Source of the DNA: Brachionus koreanus
Lineage: Eukaryota; Rotifera; Eurotatoria; Ploima; Brachionidae
Direction of reading: 5' to 3'
Assembly: GCA_016987375.1 (NCBI GenBank)
Contig: PJRA01000160.1
Coordinates: forward strand, 1,516,447 to 1,580,446
DNA: 64,000 nt
The notes beneath the pieces are model-generated. The model searched no databases, was not told the DNA's origin, and worked only from the letters and a program-made list of their open reading frames with translations. Made by a program: the position numbers and the translations under genes. Positions 1 through 14,386 of this stretch are shown piece by piece (the stretch's first letter is position 1; every line of letters starts with the position of its first letter).

Positions 1-3000
1 GATTGAATAGTGTTTGTTTCAACTAAATTTGGCTTAGACAATTTAAATTTTACTTCAATAAAATGTTTTTTTAAACTTTATTTGATATTGCGCAATATTT
101 TAATAAGAGATAAATCTTGATTGATAATTCATCCATATTTTATTCTAGATCATTTATTTTCTCCAAAAAAATAATGCATAGCCATATTTGATTATTAAGG
201 AATTTTTAATATATCAATTAGACTTGTTTAGAGTTAATCGATACTTGTAATTAGTTAGAGAAAAATGTGACGTGATTTTATTTATTTATATTTTTTTTAC
301 TGCAGAAAAAATTGAGTCTTTTATGTTTTAATTTTTTTATAAAATTGGTTTAAAGATTTACGTTTTGTTTAATTTTCAATTACTAATGTATGCATATTTG
401 CGCTGGTATAAAGCACTATACCGCAGTAACTTCTACTACTACTAATTCTAATATGCTTTTTAGTAAATTTGAATTTTAATTTTTTATTAATAGAATTTTT
501 AGGAATTTGGAATAAATTTAAATTGAGAAAAATAAGATAAAATTGAATCAGTTTTTTTTTTAATTTTAAAAAATATTTCCAAGTTAAAAAACTTTCATTC
601 TAATTAATTTTATCTTTAATGGACTATTATTATGATTATTGGATTAAAAAAGCTGTCTATGAGCATCGACTGAGTGGAAATAATAAAATTTAATTTTTTT
701 TCTAAAAGCTCTTGAATGGTTTTGTTAAAAATTTTTCGATTAAAAAACTTAGACTCTTTAATTGAAGTTTTATCAAGTTTTTGTTTAATTAAGTACTATT
801 TGTGATTGTTTAAGCAAATTTAGGACTTGTGGGGCCACCGAATTTCACCTTAATATCTAATCTCTGCTTGTACTGAATTTAAATATTTCTTTTCTAAATC
901 TTATGATTAATCTCAATATATAGGTTGAAGCACTTCTTTATTTTATAATATTTATTTTAACTTTAAAATATTTATTAAAAAATTCTAACAAAGCTTGTGT
1001 AAGATAATACCGGCCCAACAAAAAAAATTTCCCCGAATTTGTTTCATTTAATTGAAGCCTTTTAAAATTTAAAAATAATCGCTTATTGATCTTCAAATAT
1101 TAGAGCTAAAAAACTAACTCGGAAATTCCAAGGGTATTATGTTATTGTTTTATTGACAAACAAAAAAAAATTAGCTTTTAGTCTCTTTTTTGTTGGTTTG
1201 TAATTTAATCGTTGAAAGTAATCCAAGCTTTTGTCATTAAATTTTAAAGGCAGCCGGCTCATTGCTTTGTCTTTTTCAAGGTTCATGAATCTCAAATCAT
1301 TTTGTTTTTGTTGTTTATCTAACAAATTATACAAAATTCATGTTGTTGTTTTAAATATTTGACCGAATAAGATTAAATTTTACAAAATAATATTTTAGAT
1401 TTCTTTTTAATTAAAATTTTTAAAAAAGTTGAAAATTGTTCGATAAAAAAGTCTAACATGTTTTTAAACTGTTTCAAGATTTTTAGATTTGTTTTATTTT
1501 AAATCTGTTATTTTTTAATCGATTGGTTTTGAATAGTTTGAAAAATTTCTTAATTTAAGGAAATCCTCAGGTCAATTTAAAAGCTCGAGTAAATTAATTT
1601 AAATTTAGGACACCTTTTATCGGGAGCTAAACGCTTGACATAAATTTCTGCGAAATAAAATTCATTTTAATTTTAACTAGCTAAATTTTTCATTTTTCTC
1701 AATTCAACTTTATTCCAAGTTAATTAAAATATTTTTCTAATGGGTCAAAATTTGGTGAAGAGTGAAAATAGAAACAATAATTTAAAATAATAAGAAAAAA
1801 GAAACTTTGTGATTTTCTGATATGAAAAAAAATAATCATGTAAAAATTTAGATGCCTAAGGCACTTGTAATAAGCAAAAATTCTTAATTTATAATTTACA
1901 AGCTTAATATTGTGTCAAACTAAAAATTATTAATTCATTATCTATATCTTGTAATTTATTATCATTAAAAAATGAAATAATTACCAAGTTACACAACTCA
2001 GTCAGAGATGAAGTAAACGTGAACATAAGCCCAAGATTATTTTAACGAAAGCCAAGATTAGTTTTGTAACACAAGTTGTTTTTCTAAGGATTGTATAATC
2101 TAAATTTAGGCTAAATTAGGTTTTTTTTTGATTTATAGTATCAAAGACAATGAGTTTTTTTTGCAAAATTTTCAATGAAATTTAAATGTCCTTAAGACGT
2201 CTGATGATTTTATGTGTTTTCTAAATCCTACTTGTTCCATTAGTTTTTTTCTTTCTTTAAGTTATTTTGGTATTTAGAAATTAAAGAATTTATCTAGTAT
2301 TTTTAGTTGGTTTTTTTTTCAAAATAATTTTGAACAATATAACAAAATAAACATCCTTTCAAATGGAAATTAATTATTTCTTATCTACTGGAAAAGTATC
2401 AGATAAAGAATTCAGACTTTTTGGTTAAAAACTAAATATCTTAAATTATTGATTATTTTATAAAATAAAAATTATTGTTAATAAGTATTAATTTGGAAAA
2501 GTCTTCACAAAATCATGCAATTAATTTCTATATAATTGATATTGTTTTTCAAAACAATTAAATATTATTTAATGAATTTTTGATAATTTGAAAAAAAATA
2601 TGCCCCATAAGATGTGAAGAGAAAAAAATTAGAAAAAATACATTAAATTTTAAAAAACACATTATAAAATTGTTTTTAAAAGTATTTAAATCAATAATTT
2701 AGTTTATTTTATTTTTTTTAATTTTCAATTTTTAGCATAAATTCAGATTTTTTGGTTCTTTGCACTCAATTTAGTGAAGAAATAAGATATGGATGGATGC
2801 TTTATATGTTTAAAGGTATTATTAACCTCAAAAACAAGTAAAATAGCAATCAAAATTTAATCAAGATGAAGTATTTTAAAACTAAGAGAAGCTTTAATCA
2901 AGCACTTTATTGTTATTCGCATTAAATTAGAAATTATAAAACCGAAATAGAACTATGCCGAACTCGGTCCGTTAATAAAAATGGTCAATAAATTATTTGT

Positions 3001-6000
3001 TTATAAAAACTGACAAACATTATGAAGAAAAAACATTAAAATTAATGTTAGGCTCGCGATTTCCCCTGCGTTTTTAAAGAACTTTTCTGAACTTGACTTA
3101 GCTGATTAATTAACATCAATTTCTTAGCGATGAGCTTTTTAATAAGACCAACCCCAGTCGTGATTTATTTTTTCTTTCGATAAATATGCATTTAAAATAG
3201 CTTTTAGTTTATTTTAAATCAAAGATCCGATTTAACCTAGAAAAGATAATAAAATTTATCTCAAGTTCTTTAAGGTTAAATGTTCTTAGCATTTACTTAA
3301 GTGCATTTATATCTTGATTTATTGGATTAAAAAAAATGTTATTGATAAAAATTTTTTAGGATTCAAATTTTTGCTATGAATTTTCTCACAAACAAAAATC
3401 AAAATTTGTTTTTTTTTTTAGCAGGCATAAAATAATCATTTAAATTCTTAATTCTAAAATGTGAACATATTTTAAATTTAATGTTATTTTAAAAGTGAAG
3501 AGAGTTTTAATCTTAAAAATTAATGGATAAATTAATCCTTGCCTTTAATAAGTATATTAAATCCTTGAGATGAGTTTAATTTGTAATTTAAGACGATATT
3601 TTTTTTGAATTGATAAGGCTAAAAATAAATATTATTTTCTAATCAAAAAACAATTTCATAGATAACGAATATTTGTTCCTGAATTAGACTTTTTAGAAAG
3701 TCTTGTAATTAAAATTCACTAAATTCAAGTGCAAGCTATCTGAATGGCAAATAAATTTATTTATTTCGAATAAATCTAAACAAAATTTCATTTAGCATAC
3801 AAATATCTGAAAAATTGATTCATACAGAATTTAAGTTTATAGAGGTTTATCTGATTAAGATTATTTGAATTGATTTATGACTAATTCAAAGTCTCTTTAG
3901 AACTTGCATGCAATGTTTTATTATTTTAAAATTGTTTTAATTTTTAGATATTCAGCCATTTATTTATTCACATAAGAACCTCTTGAGATATAGAGTTCTT
4001 AGTATTTATTCAAAAAAATCTAAATCATGATATGAAACTGCGAAAATCGATCTTATTTTTGTTGGTCATTCTGGATTTGCTCAGGCTAATCAATTGTCAG
4101 TTTAAATAAACGATTCATAGCATAAACAAAATTATCAAATTATTTAGATTTTTCATTACTTCAAATTTGATTTTGACAGATAATTTGATCGTTTTATTTT
4201 TTAGAAATCTAAGCTTAATAATCTAATAAAGTAAGCGTTTTTTTGTTTATTTTTGCCTAGCTAAAAATATTTGTTTTTAATAGTTTTAGCTTAGATCTAG
4301 CAGATAAAAGCCTATCGGTTCTTAGTTTAAAATAAAAAGTTAACTTCTAAAAACGCAAATTTTTTCACTCTTAATCCTGCTATTTTCGCTCTTACGAGTT
4401 CTGATATATTTTTTTATTTAGATGAAATTTTGACTCAAATTAATAATGTTAATAGAAAATTTCTCATTCTTTTTTTTTTAAATAATTTTTCTGAGTACTC
4501 GAAAACTAAACAGAATTAAAATGTATTTAATGAAAATGTGTAAAAATCAGCAAGTTATAGAAATTGTTGAATCAGGTTTTTCTTGCTACTTAAGCCAACT
4601 AATTTAATTTAAACATGCCAAGAAAAAATAATAGAGAATAACAATGAAAATCACAAACTATACAGAAATACTTGTCAAGTCTTTTTGGGTAGCTGAAATC
4701 ATTATAAAATTATAATTTTAGCACGTAAGATGTTTAAAATAGCATAAATCAAATAGGTCGAAATGAAAGTAGTCGCAGCTCAAGGCACAGGACATGATAT
4801 TAAATTTGCCACCAAGATATTTATTCAATGGTGTGATTGAAACAAAATAATTCTCTCATTTCTCATGTTTAGTTAATTAAATTTAAATTATCTTAAGTTT
4901 TTTGGTGCATAGGAGAATCAAAAAATTGGTTCACAAGTTTTTAAGCGATAGTCGAATTAGCATTTTTTCTAAGCTAAAATAAATAAATAAATATTCTATT
5001 TATCAATTTTGACCTTTGGCTAAATACCCTGATTAATTTCAGATGATGATAGATGTGACACTTTTTCAATCAAAACAAAAACAAAAAAGGTCATAAATAA
5101 ATTTGAAAATTTTACTTTAAAAAAAAAACTTTAATTTAATTTGCCCATGAATACTAATTTATTTTTTTTGTATTTTTACTAACTGAATTTTAAATACCCG
5201 AAATGATGCTGGTAAATATCCGAAGTAGTATATTATTAGAAACATTTGGAGTTTAAATTCAAAATGATATTTTTCTTGTTTATCATGAGTTTTTAATTGC
5301 TTAAATATGGAATAAGGGCTTGTACAAAGCTAATAAAAAAGCTTTCTAACAAAAATTTCAACTTTAATTACATATTAGATTTTTTCGAGAGAACACAATT
5401 TTATCTCATTAAAACAGAGAATTTAATTCAAGTTACCAAATATTAAAAATTCTAGTTACTTAATATTTTATTAATTTTTTTTCAATTTAATTTTAAAAAA
5501 CTAGTTTATATTGACCAAGAACATAAATCAATATACCTAATAAAGTCACCATGTCAAAATTTTCATTTCTAAAGAAATTAATTTGGTATTACGTGAAATA
5601 CACTTGATTAAAAGGTCGGTCAAAAAATTTTTTTCTCAACTGTACTTTTAGATAGATCAGATTAGAAAAATATTTCGATGTACTTTAGTTATTAAAGGTA
5701 TTAACTAAAAGTTTATAATATTTCATTTTAAACTAATGCGATTTTTTAATTTGTTTAAAAATGTGTTTTGTTGTTAATCAAACAAAGCTAAACAAAATAT
5801 GTTTAAGATACACTTTTATAATTATAAATTAAATCAAGCTTGTTTAAACAAAATGAAGAACATTATTTTATCTTCTAAAATAATAATAATTTTGTTTTAT
5901 AAAAAGAAAACACCAGCAGGATCATTTATTAAAAATTTCTAAAAATAGCTTTATTCAATTACCTTGTAAAATGAAATCTACAGGGTGCTTTTGAAAGACT

Positions 6001-7243
6001 TTTCTAAACACAATCACACAATGGAATCAAATTTCAAGTTTTATTTTAATTAAGTAGAAATAATCATAAAAGCAATCAATCATTCAAATTGGTGAATTAC
6101 ATTTTAAGATGAGCTTAAACATTTAATGACTAACCGAACAAATTGAAATTTTGTTTTAATGATTTAGGTAATAAAATTTTTTTATGATTGCTTTTATTTT
6201 TTCAATTCATTAAGTCGAATAGATTTAATAACATGGTCGTATACAATGATCCTATTTTAGCCAAGCTATTAAGTTATATTGTCATTTGATATTCAAGATT
6301 AAATTTTTTTTATCGGGTCATTTTATTTTTAAACGTTTATTGGGAATTTTAACAGTTAGCTCCAATGACCTTTTTTGTTTGATAAAATTTCCGTAGAAAA
6401 TATTATAATGATACGAATATTTTCTCATAAAAATTTTTATCATTTTAATCTTTTATTTTTTTAATTATTCATTGACTTAAATTATTCTTGCATCAGACTT
6501 ATTTATTATTAATAAAATAAGACACTTTTTTACTGACTGAGTTAGATTAAATTTTCTCAAACCAAATTTGACTTGAACTAAAACAGAATAGTTTGAATAG
6601 AAAAATAGAATTTTTTTGTAACAAGTGACACGGCTTGAGAATGAAAGTTAAGACGTGTGCAAGTGAAATATTGAAGCCAAATTTTGATTTAAATCCAGTC
6701 AGTAGAAATAAAAAAAATTTTTAAACCTAAATTTTTATTTATAAATGGTAATGAGGGAAAATTTAGAATAACACGACTAAATTAAAATTTTAAGTTAAAT
6801 CCTTTTTTAAATAGATTTATTTCGTAGTCTAAACATGTTAGCCAACAACAATAATGGTCAATCGTTAAGAAATTCAAATCGTATAAGGTCTATGTCTAAT
6901 AAACTTAGCTATGTCTATTTGAAAAATCTAAGCTCTTAATTAGGGTTTTTGACTGTCCAATACTCAATTGATCACCTGGAGCAAAAAATTTTCCAAGTCA
7001 AAAAGCTTTATTCGTTCATTTAAGAAATAATTGTTTGCAAACATTGAAATCGATTAGACTTCAAGTTTGTTCAAAACCGACCCATATCTCAAACTAAATA
7101 CCACAAACGCCTATGTTTCTAAGACTTCAATCAATTCAAGCAAATAGCTATCATCATCGGCTAAAGTATCTATTTTTCCTTTTTCGCCACTGTTTGCTTT
7201 ATTTTATTTGTATTCTCGATTATTGTATATAAACAATAATTAG

Positions 7244-7257
7244 TATATATATATATA
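7244..7257. repeat. (TA)n microsatellite
   Basis: Seven uninterrupted TA units inside AT-rich sequence. A similar short run sits at 17548-17561. No further meaning is visible. Confidence 0.8.
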
Positions 7258-10200
7258 CATATTTACAAATTTCTCATTTATTTTTTTTTAAATAGCTTAT
7301 TAGACACAGTGTGGCTTGCCATTACATTAATTAATCAATATATAAACTAAGAATTTCTCTACGGATTTGAAAAAATTCGACCTAAACTAAAAAGAATGTG
7401 AAAACGAGTTTAATTTTTTTTGAATATCTAAGCCTGTGTTAGAGATCTAAAAAGTGTATGCTTTTCTTTCTTAATTATATTTAGCATAGAATCAATTATT
7501 TTTGAACGAAATTTTGACATGAAACAACTGTCCATGCGTATCATTTAATCAATACCATATTGAATCGATTGTCATTTAAAGTTTAAGAATTAAATTTAGA
7601 CAGAGTTTATATATGTGTCAGAGCTAGTCTTTAAAAATTAAAATCCCGAAGTATTCAAAACACTGAATGTTTCATTTAAAAATCATAGATAGGAAAATTT
7701 TTCATGCATGAAATAAATAAGAAAAGTTTTGAATTAAATTAATATTATATTGATAAACTGATAATTTTTTGTTTCAATACAAATGAATCTTAAATCATTT
7801 GAGCTATTTTGAAATTTTTTTTTGCTTCTATGAATTGAAGAAAAAATTTAAAATAAAAGAGTTCATGATAACTAAAAAAATAGTCTAAAACAAAATTCAA
7901 AAGTTATGAGAATCTAAACAAAGATAGTTACGCTGCCAGATAAATTTAAATAAATATAATATCTTTCTTTAAGGCACCATAAAGAATTTGAATTTTTTTT
8001 CATATTTAGATTTTAGAATGACATTTTAAGAGGAGCGTAATTTCGGCAATTATCTCTCTGGAAGGTTTGTTTTTTTTGTACGAAAAGTACTTGTTTATTT
8101 AGTGGCCGACTCCAAGAATATTTTTTAATTAAGCTTTATGTGGGCCAAAATATCAGGTTAGAATAGAATTTTCTACAGATAATATAGCTCCTGAAAATTT
8201 CTCAATTAAAAGCACTACAAGAAGTTATAGCTTAAACTTAATGGAAAAATTTAAATAAGAACGAATTTTCAAAATTAAAATTATAGTAAGTTACACCAAT
8301 CAATATTTTAGTTAATTTTAGGCCTTTAAGAAAATGTATCAAATATTTGATTAAGTCTAGGCTTGTTTGAAATATCGTGGTAAATTTTTGAATGGTATTT
8401 TTAAGATGTTGATATTTGAGTAAAGTTTGCTTATTTAAAAAAAATTAAATAATGTTTGAAATAAAATAACAAATTGTAAAAAATCGTGTTATTAAAAATT
8501 TAAGTTTATTTTTTCAACTGATTCCTTACATAAAATAAAAGCCTAAGAAAAAATTTTAAGAAGCAAAATAAAATAAAAAAGGTAAATTAAATAAAACAAA
8601 ATTTAAAGTAATTTTATTTTGATTAGTTTTCTTTTTTTTGTTTAGATAAAGAAAACATCTAGTCTTCATACATATTTTTTGAAACTTATTCCATAAAGTT
8701 TAAATTTTTTCAATTAAACAAACATGGGATTGATTTTCTACGAGTTATTTCCTTGGTTTATTTTTTTAAGGCCCAGAAATTCATTAAAAGTTACGTAAAT
8801 GGTATTGACTAGAGTAAAAATCGATCGCAAAATAATCAATCCGGTGTTCTCGATTGCTTTATGTATTTTAATGCTTGGAAATAGCTTAAATTCTAGAATA
8901 CTTAAGGAATTTAATAGTTTTTTTCGTATTACTATAAAAAAGCTTTTAATTATCTTTTTTTAAGTATGCATTCGTTTTGCCTTGGTTAAATGTTAAATGT
9001 TATTTTATTTTTTTTTTTTAAATTTTGATTAAGGATTTACATGTTTGTGCGGAATTAGATTTGTTTTATTTTAATGAGACAATTCGAAATACTAAATTGT
9101 GAGTTAAAATTTAAGCAGATATGGGTTGTATAAGGAAACACAAAAATCAATAACAATTAATTTTGCTATACAAATTGAAATAATAATAAAAAACATAAAT
9201 TGAAATAATTCGTTTTTTTTTCTTTAGGTTATAAAATGAAAATTTTACTCAATTAATTTTTTGTTAAAAGCAATAAAAAAGCGAACTCTATTAAAATTAT
9301 TTGATTTCCTTCACATTTTAGTGTTTTTTTAATTACTTTATTATTAAGTTTGTCAATATTTTGTTTTTGAGTGAAATTTTGATAAAATAAATGAATTTAT
9401 ATGTCTATTAAAATCAATTTTTAATACAGAATTTTTTAAATTTAAATCAAATTTCCTTAGATAGATTTTTTTAGCTCAATTACTCAAAAAATTAACATTA
9501 CACAATCAATTTTCCAATATTCAAAATCAATGGAATTATATAAGAGATATTTAAGTCTCTACGAATCAAACAAAAGGGTACTGATTGGCTTCAGGCATTC
9601 GGATATTCATTACTTAGTCAATCATTCTTAGAATTTATTTTCTTTGAATTCTGTTAAGATTAGGGGAAATGATTTCCAAATTTTTTATTAAGATTAAAAG
9701 ATTTGCTGACAAATAATCTGACACCAGAAATAGGCTTGTTCGAAAATCTTTTTTACTATATTAAATAAAAAATTATAGTGTTATTCTTATCGCTGAATAA
9801 TTTTGTAACAAATTAAAAAATTTAATAAAATTTATCGCTTTCAAGATGGTTAATGTTAAAAATGGCAACTTTCGCTTTAGTTTAAAAAAGGCTCTAGGGC
9901 TTTCAGCATTTTTTTCTTTCAGTGAGATGTAAAATTATGTTAAATGCTTCTTAAATTGTATACTGAATAAATTTAACAGTCTTACTAGTTCTTCGTTGTA
10001 TTTTCTGAAATAAAATTAACGATTTTTGTTAAAATTAGAAAATTTAAATTAAATCCAAAAAGAGAAATTAAATTGCGCGGAAAACAAGCATCGCTTGTTT
10101 AATAAGAGAAAAAGAGATTGAATTCTTTTTGGTTCAGAGCTTTAAGATTTTATTTGGCTTTTTTAATGTGCCTATTAGTTTGGCAAATTAATTTAATAAG

Positions 10201-11149
10201 GTATTCTGGATAATTTATTAAATAATTTTTTAAAAAAGTTGTTAAATAAATTAGCTATTTTAGTAAGAACATAAAATGTATTTTGTTCTTTTTCACAATA
10301 GCTTTAAAAAAAATACATATAAAATATTCATATTATTTTGAATCAAGCTAAGATTTTTCAAATTATAATTTTTTGTTATTTCTTATTATTTTGAATTGAA
10401 AAATTTTCATATGACTTTCTAGTGAATCTAATTTCTTCGATCAAATAGTTTTGATTTAGATTTTTCTAATTAGATTTAATATCAAAATGTGTTCAAGTGA
10501 ATAATGTTTCATTATTTGTCTTTTCTATTATCCAATTTTTCTAAAAATCGATAAACCATCAAAAGCTTAATACAACTAGAGTAATTTGTTGCATATAAAT
10601 TACAAAATCAAACATAATACTAAAACTAAACTTAATAATACTTTTAACTCTAATAGGGTATGATAAATTACATTTAGTGTTTCATGTTAAAATTCTTAAT
10701 TTTTCAAATCATTTGTAATTACTATTTTTTTAATAGAGAAAATGAACTTTTCATATATAATTTAGTATATTAATCTTATTTAATTATCAAAAAAGTTTAA
10801 AAGCTTTGATAAGAAAAGATTTTTATTAGATATTCAAAAATTAAATAAATGTTTTCTATAATATTAAATTAGTAAAAATTCTAAGACACATAGTTTGAGA
10901 ACGTGTGCACATGTGTCACATTGAAAACCAATAGATGAACTTTTAATAGCCTAAACACTTACTAAAACACTTTTTTTACGTTAAAAAAATTAGCATGTAG
11001 AAAAATTATGACCGTGAATAATTTATAGTACATAGGTAAATAGGTATGATGGCGACATTAGTTTTTTTTTTTCTAAATTAATTCAAATTGTCTATTTAAT
11101 TGAACAGAGAAATTATGACAAGTTGGAAGAAAGCTCGTAAATAGCAAAT

Positions 11150-11300
11150 CGTTTTACGAATCACGACCTGCGTTGGCTCGATTTTACTCATTTTAAAAAT
11201 AAAATATTTTTCTAATCCTCAAGTGTATGCGCTTAGTATAGTGTGCAAATGCGTGTTTGTGCTAAGCGCTCTCGTTTTAGAGAAATAACTTGAAATTTGC
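11150..11300 (+). promoter_or_regulatory. Possible promoter region of the RASSF gene
   Basis: This stretch has more CG dinucleotides than the surrounding AT-rich DNA. It carries a perfect 8-bp inverted repeat, GCGCTTAG at 11229-11236 and CTAAGCGC at 11262-11269. It lies 400-550 bp before the RASSF start codon. The promoter role is inferred only from composition and position. Confidence 0.3.
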
Positions 11301-11680
11301 ATGCGTTAATTTTTTTGTTTCAAATTCAAATTTAAGCATAAACTAAAAAATTGGAAATAAATCCATCAAGTATTATCAGTCTCAAGCCGAAGTCAAAGTC
11401 ACCATTGAGAAAAAAATAAAAATAAATCAATAAAAAACAGACTGTTCGCTTATCACTCCATTTAATCACTAACCTTTTTTTATTTTTTTAAATTTTTTCT
11501 CTATGAAGCCAATAAACAATTAAAATTTTAATTACTAATAACTAAATTCCAGACCTAATTTTTAAAATTAAGTTTAAAGTAAGGCTTAATTTGTAGATCT
11601 AATTTTCAAGGCAAACCGAATTTCTTAACAGTCTAGACAATTTAACTACAAAGATTAAATAAAATAAAATTAAAATTTAT

Positions 11681-11709
11681 TCAAATTTAGATAAAAAAAA
11701 CAATTCAAA
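11681..11709 (+). other. Splice acceptor-like site and short leader before RASSF
   Basis: TTCAAATTTAG ends at 11690 and is followed by a 19-nt leader and the ATG at 11710. It resembles the acceptors of the cis introns in this window. It is either the end of a 5'UTR intron or a trans-splice site. Confidence 0.4.
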
Positions 11710-13620
11710 ATGACAAAATCGGGTATAGGAACAGCTGCTCAGCACACATTGACTAATCAGACATCGGTGCCCAATCTGGCGCCGTCGATAGGCTCTGCCG
11801 AGATTCCAATATGGGTTGCCGATCGCAAAAAATGGGTTACCGGAATATCCAAAAAGACTACCATAAACGATCTAATATACGCCATACTAAAACAATGTCA
11901 ACTAGTCTCGGACTCGTCGCACTCGGACTCATCCACTATAATTGAGCAAATAGCAGCACAGTTTGTGCTCACCGAGTACCAATATGAGCCGTCTACAGAA
12001 TCGCCCGAAGCCGAGTTTGTGCTCTCTTCGCAGCGCATATTAGATGGCGATTCCAAAGTTTACAAATACCTTCCCAAATGGTCACATATAACCACTAATA
12101 ATAATTTAATGCTTAAGATTCTGCAACGTGAGCAGATCAATGACCCGACTAGTGAGACTAGTCCGCCTGTCCAAAACAGTCACAATAGTTTGGCGTCCAA
12201 GATTCTTAAAAAAATAGGAGTTAATTCCAATTCGAATTTGAACAAGAATCTAACTGTTCACTCTAATTCACCATCGACTGTGGGTCAAGTTAGTTATCGA
12301 CTTGTCGACGTCAAGCTTCCCAATAACAAAAATTCTAACTCTGTTAATTTCAAGGCCAGTCAAGAGACAAATTCGAACACTCATCGAGCTCTTTTGTTCA
12401 ACACAATTATCGAACGAGAAAATAGACTCAAAAAACAAAAAGATAAATTTACTCTTTTGGACGAGCTTTTGCGCGAGTCCGAGAAAAAAAACAAAATTGT
12501 TTACGAAAGTTATAATTCGTTGGCAAACACAGGCTCAAATTTGGTCGAGCTAAATGATATTTATTGTCATTTTCCCGAAATGTGCACCCACAACATAAAC
12601 GAAGTAGAAGACTTTACATACAAGTGTTGTCAATTTTTTAAATTAGACGAAGCCATTCAAAACCAAAAGCAAATATTGAACAATTTGGAGCTTGATTTAC
12701 AACGCGAATTGAATAATCAAAATCAATTTGGCTCTATTTTAAATCAGAACATGGTGTCCAATGAGTCTCCCGAAGTCGTCGAGCTAAGAAAAGAGGTAAA
12801 CCATAGCCGCGAACAAACTAGAGTTCAGTGCAAGCAATTGCACGATCTTGATCTCAAGATGAGACAAAATGAACAAAATTTAATGCTGAAAGAGCAAGAG
12901 CTCAATCAATTGTTGGAACAGCTCTATGTTCAAGAAGTCTATACAGACACAAACCAAGAGACAATGACGCCCGTCGAGCATGTGAGCGTCAACGAGCTAC
13001 ATGAAGATTTGGAAAGGATAAATCTGAACGGTGAACAAGCGAGAAATTTTGCCGATGATATGACAAACAATTTGGTCAAATCGCAAAACGCAACTGTCTC
13101 AAGGTCGACCAACAATCTAAATCAATTAAATACAGGACACAAATCGTTGTCTTATGGCAATTTAAATGCACCTATTCAGCAAACTTCACCAAATATGCAA
13201 AAATCTCAAGCCAAAATCAAGTCCTCACCGTCTATGGACATAAATAACAAAAATTTGATAATAAACACTACTGATCAGTTGGGCGAGACCGACTCGGGTA
13301 TTAGCTCGATGAGTTCAGAAACGGCTGTAACTACCACCACCACATCTTCAAATTCATCGGCTCAAATAAGTAACACCAATAACTCGCCAAACTCACTCCC
13401 CATCAATAATTTATACTTCAATGGCCAAAAATCTATGCCTAATAACCAATTTAGTTATCAAATGGGCCAGCAGCATTTTTCATATCAACAGCAACAACAA
13501 CAACAACAGCAGCAGCAGCAAAGACAATATATGTCACAGCATAAACAAACTATAACAATGAGCAATCAAGGCTTAGCGAGTACAAAACAAGTTAAATCAG
13601 TTCTAGAAACTTTGGTCTAG
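11710..13620 (+). CDS. RASSF9/RASSF10-like: N-terminal Ras-association domain protein (RASSF9/10 type)
   Basis: A 636-residue intronless protein. Residues about 31-140 form an N-terminal RA (ubiquitin-like) domain, starting IPIWVADRKKWVTGISKKTT and including a RILDGDSKVYKYLPKW strand pair. This resembles RASSF9/10 more than RASSF7/8. Residues about 225-415 are charged and heptad-rich (coiled coil). A TDSGISSMSSETA segment near residue 533 resembles the TDSGISS segment of vertebrate RASSF9. The C-terminus is Ser/Asn/Gln-rich with a run of 12 Gln. N-terminal RASSFs are scaffolds in polarity and Hippo-type signalling; RA binding to Ras-type GTPases is family knowledge and is not shown here. Start: first ATG, 19 nt after an acceptor-like TTTAG. 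Family call is firm; the exact paralogue is less so. Confidence 0.85.
   Translation: MTKSGIGTAAQHTLTNQTSVPNLAPSIGSAEIPIWVADRKKWVTGISKKTTINDLIYAILKQCQLVSDSSHSDSSTIIEQIAAQFVLTEYQYEPSTESPEAEFVLSSQRILDGDSKVYKYLPKWSHITTNNNLMLKILQREQINDPTSETSPPVQNSHNSLASKILKKIGVNSNSNLNKNLTVHSNSPSTVGQVSYRLVDVKLPNNKNSNSVNFKASQETNSNTHRALLFNTIIERENRLKKQKDKFTLLDELLRESEKKNKIVYESYNSLANTGSNLVELNDIYCHFPEMCTHNINEVEDFTYKCCQFFKLDEAIQNQKQILNNLELDLQRELNNQNQFGSILNQNMVSNESPEVVELRKEVNHSREQTRVQCKQLHDLDLKMRQNEQNLMLKEQELNQLLEQLYVQEVYTDTNQETMTPVEHVSVNELHEDLERINLNGEQARNFADDMTNNLVKSQNATVSRSTNNLNQLNTGHKSLSYGNLNAPIQQTSPNMQKSQAKIKSSPSMDINNKNLIINTTDQLGETDSGISSMSSETAVTTTTTSSNSSAQISNTNNSPNSLPINNLYFNGQKSMPNNQFSYQMGQQHFSYQQQQQQQQQQQQRQYMSQHKQTITMSNQGLASTKQVKSVLETLV
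13486..13521 (+). repeat. CAA/CAG triplet run coding polyglutamine
   Basis: Twelve consecutive CAA/CAG codons near the C-terminus of the RASSF protein. Such a tract is likely to vary in length between alleles. Confidence 0.9.
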
Positions 13621-14055
13621 TTGAAAATTTAACGGACGACATTTTTTTTTATTGTTGAGAGGATTTGAAGAAAAATACTGTTGTTGATTATGTAAATTAG
13701 ACAATGTAGTCGCGAGAAGATAAAACGGTGTTTTATGAATATGTTCGATCAAAATTGAACCATTTTAGACCGAAATGTAAATTTTTTCTATAGGTTTCTT
13801 TTTTTTTTTAAGAAAAAAAAACCTTTATTTTATGTAATTTTGCCTAGTTTTAATGAAGATTATTTAAGTTTATCATTTAAAATATATTAAAAATTTGATT
13901 TTTTTTTCTAATATTTTATTTGATCATAGAAAGTTTTCAAAAAAATTTGATTTTAATTTTTATTAATAAAACTATTTTAAGTTTCTTATTGGAAATAAAA
14001 TCTGATTTGTTTTTTTCATCACTCAAAAAAAGGTTTGAAAACATTTATTTAGTTA

Positions 14056-14125
14056 GCTAACTAGATTGACTGCATCAAGAATTAAATAAAGCTAACTAGA
14101 TTGACTGCATCAAGAATTAAATAAA
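14056..14125. repeat. Perfect 35-bp tandem duplication
   Basis: Two adjacent identical 35-bp units, 14056-14090 and 14091-14125, each beginning GCTAACTAGATTGACTGC. No coding role is seen. A recent replication slip or duplication explains it. Confidence 0.95.
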
Positions 14126-14386
14126 TCGTATCATCGAAAAAAATGTGCTTCATCAAATTTTGATAAACTAACGGGTGAACCATAGTTTTTTGATTGTTCT
14201 TTTGATAATTAGTCCTCTTGGCAACTTAAGCATCAAGCATGATGAAATTTTCGTAAATCGAATAATATATATAGATGAAATTTTTGTAGGTTTATTTTTC
14301 TTAACTCTAGAAGCACTAAGATGGCTCAAAATGACCAAAAATCAATTTTGATTGAGAAGATCTCCTGAATCACATATCGTATTTCA

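Larger units (their letters stand above)
1..11680. other. Gene-free AT-rich region
   Basis: I see no coding sequence supported by length, motif or splice structure over this 11.7 kb, and no tRNA-like or rRNA-like block. It is AT-rich with many homopolymer runs. A short (TA)n microsatellite lies at 7244-7257. The last 500 bp are somewhat richer in CpG and are the likely promoter region of the RASSF gene that follows. Confidence 0.6.
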
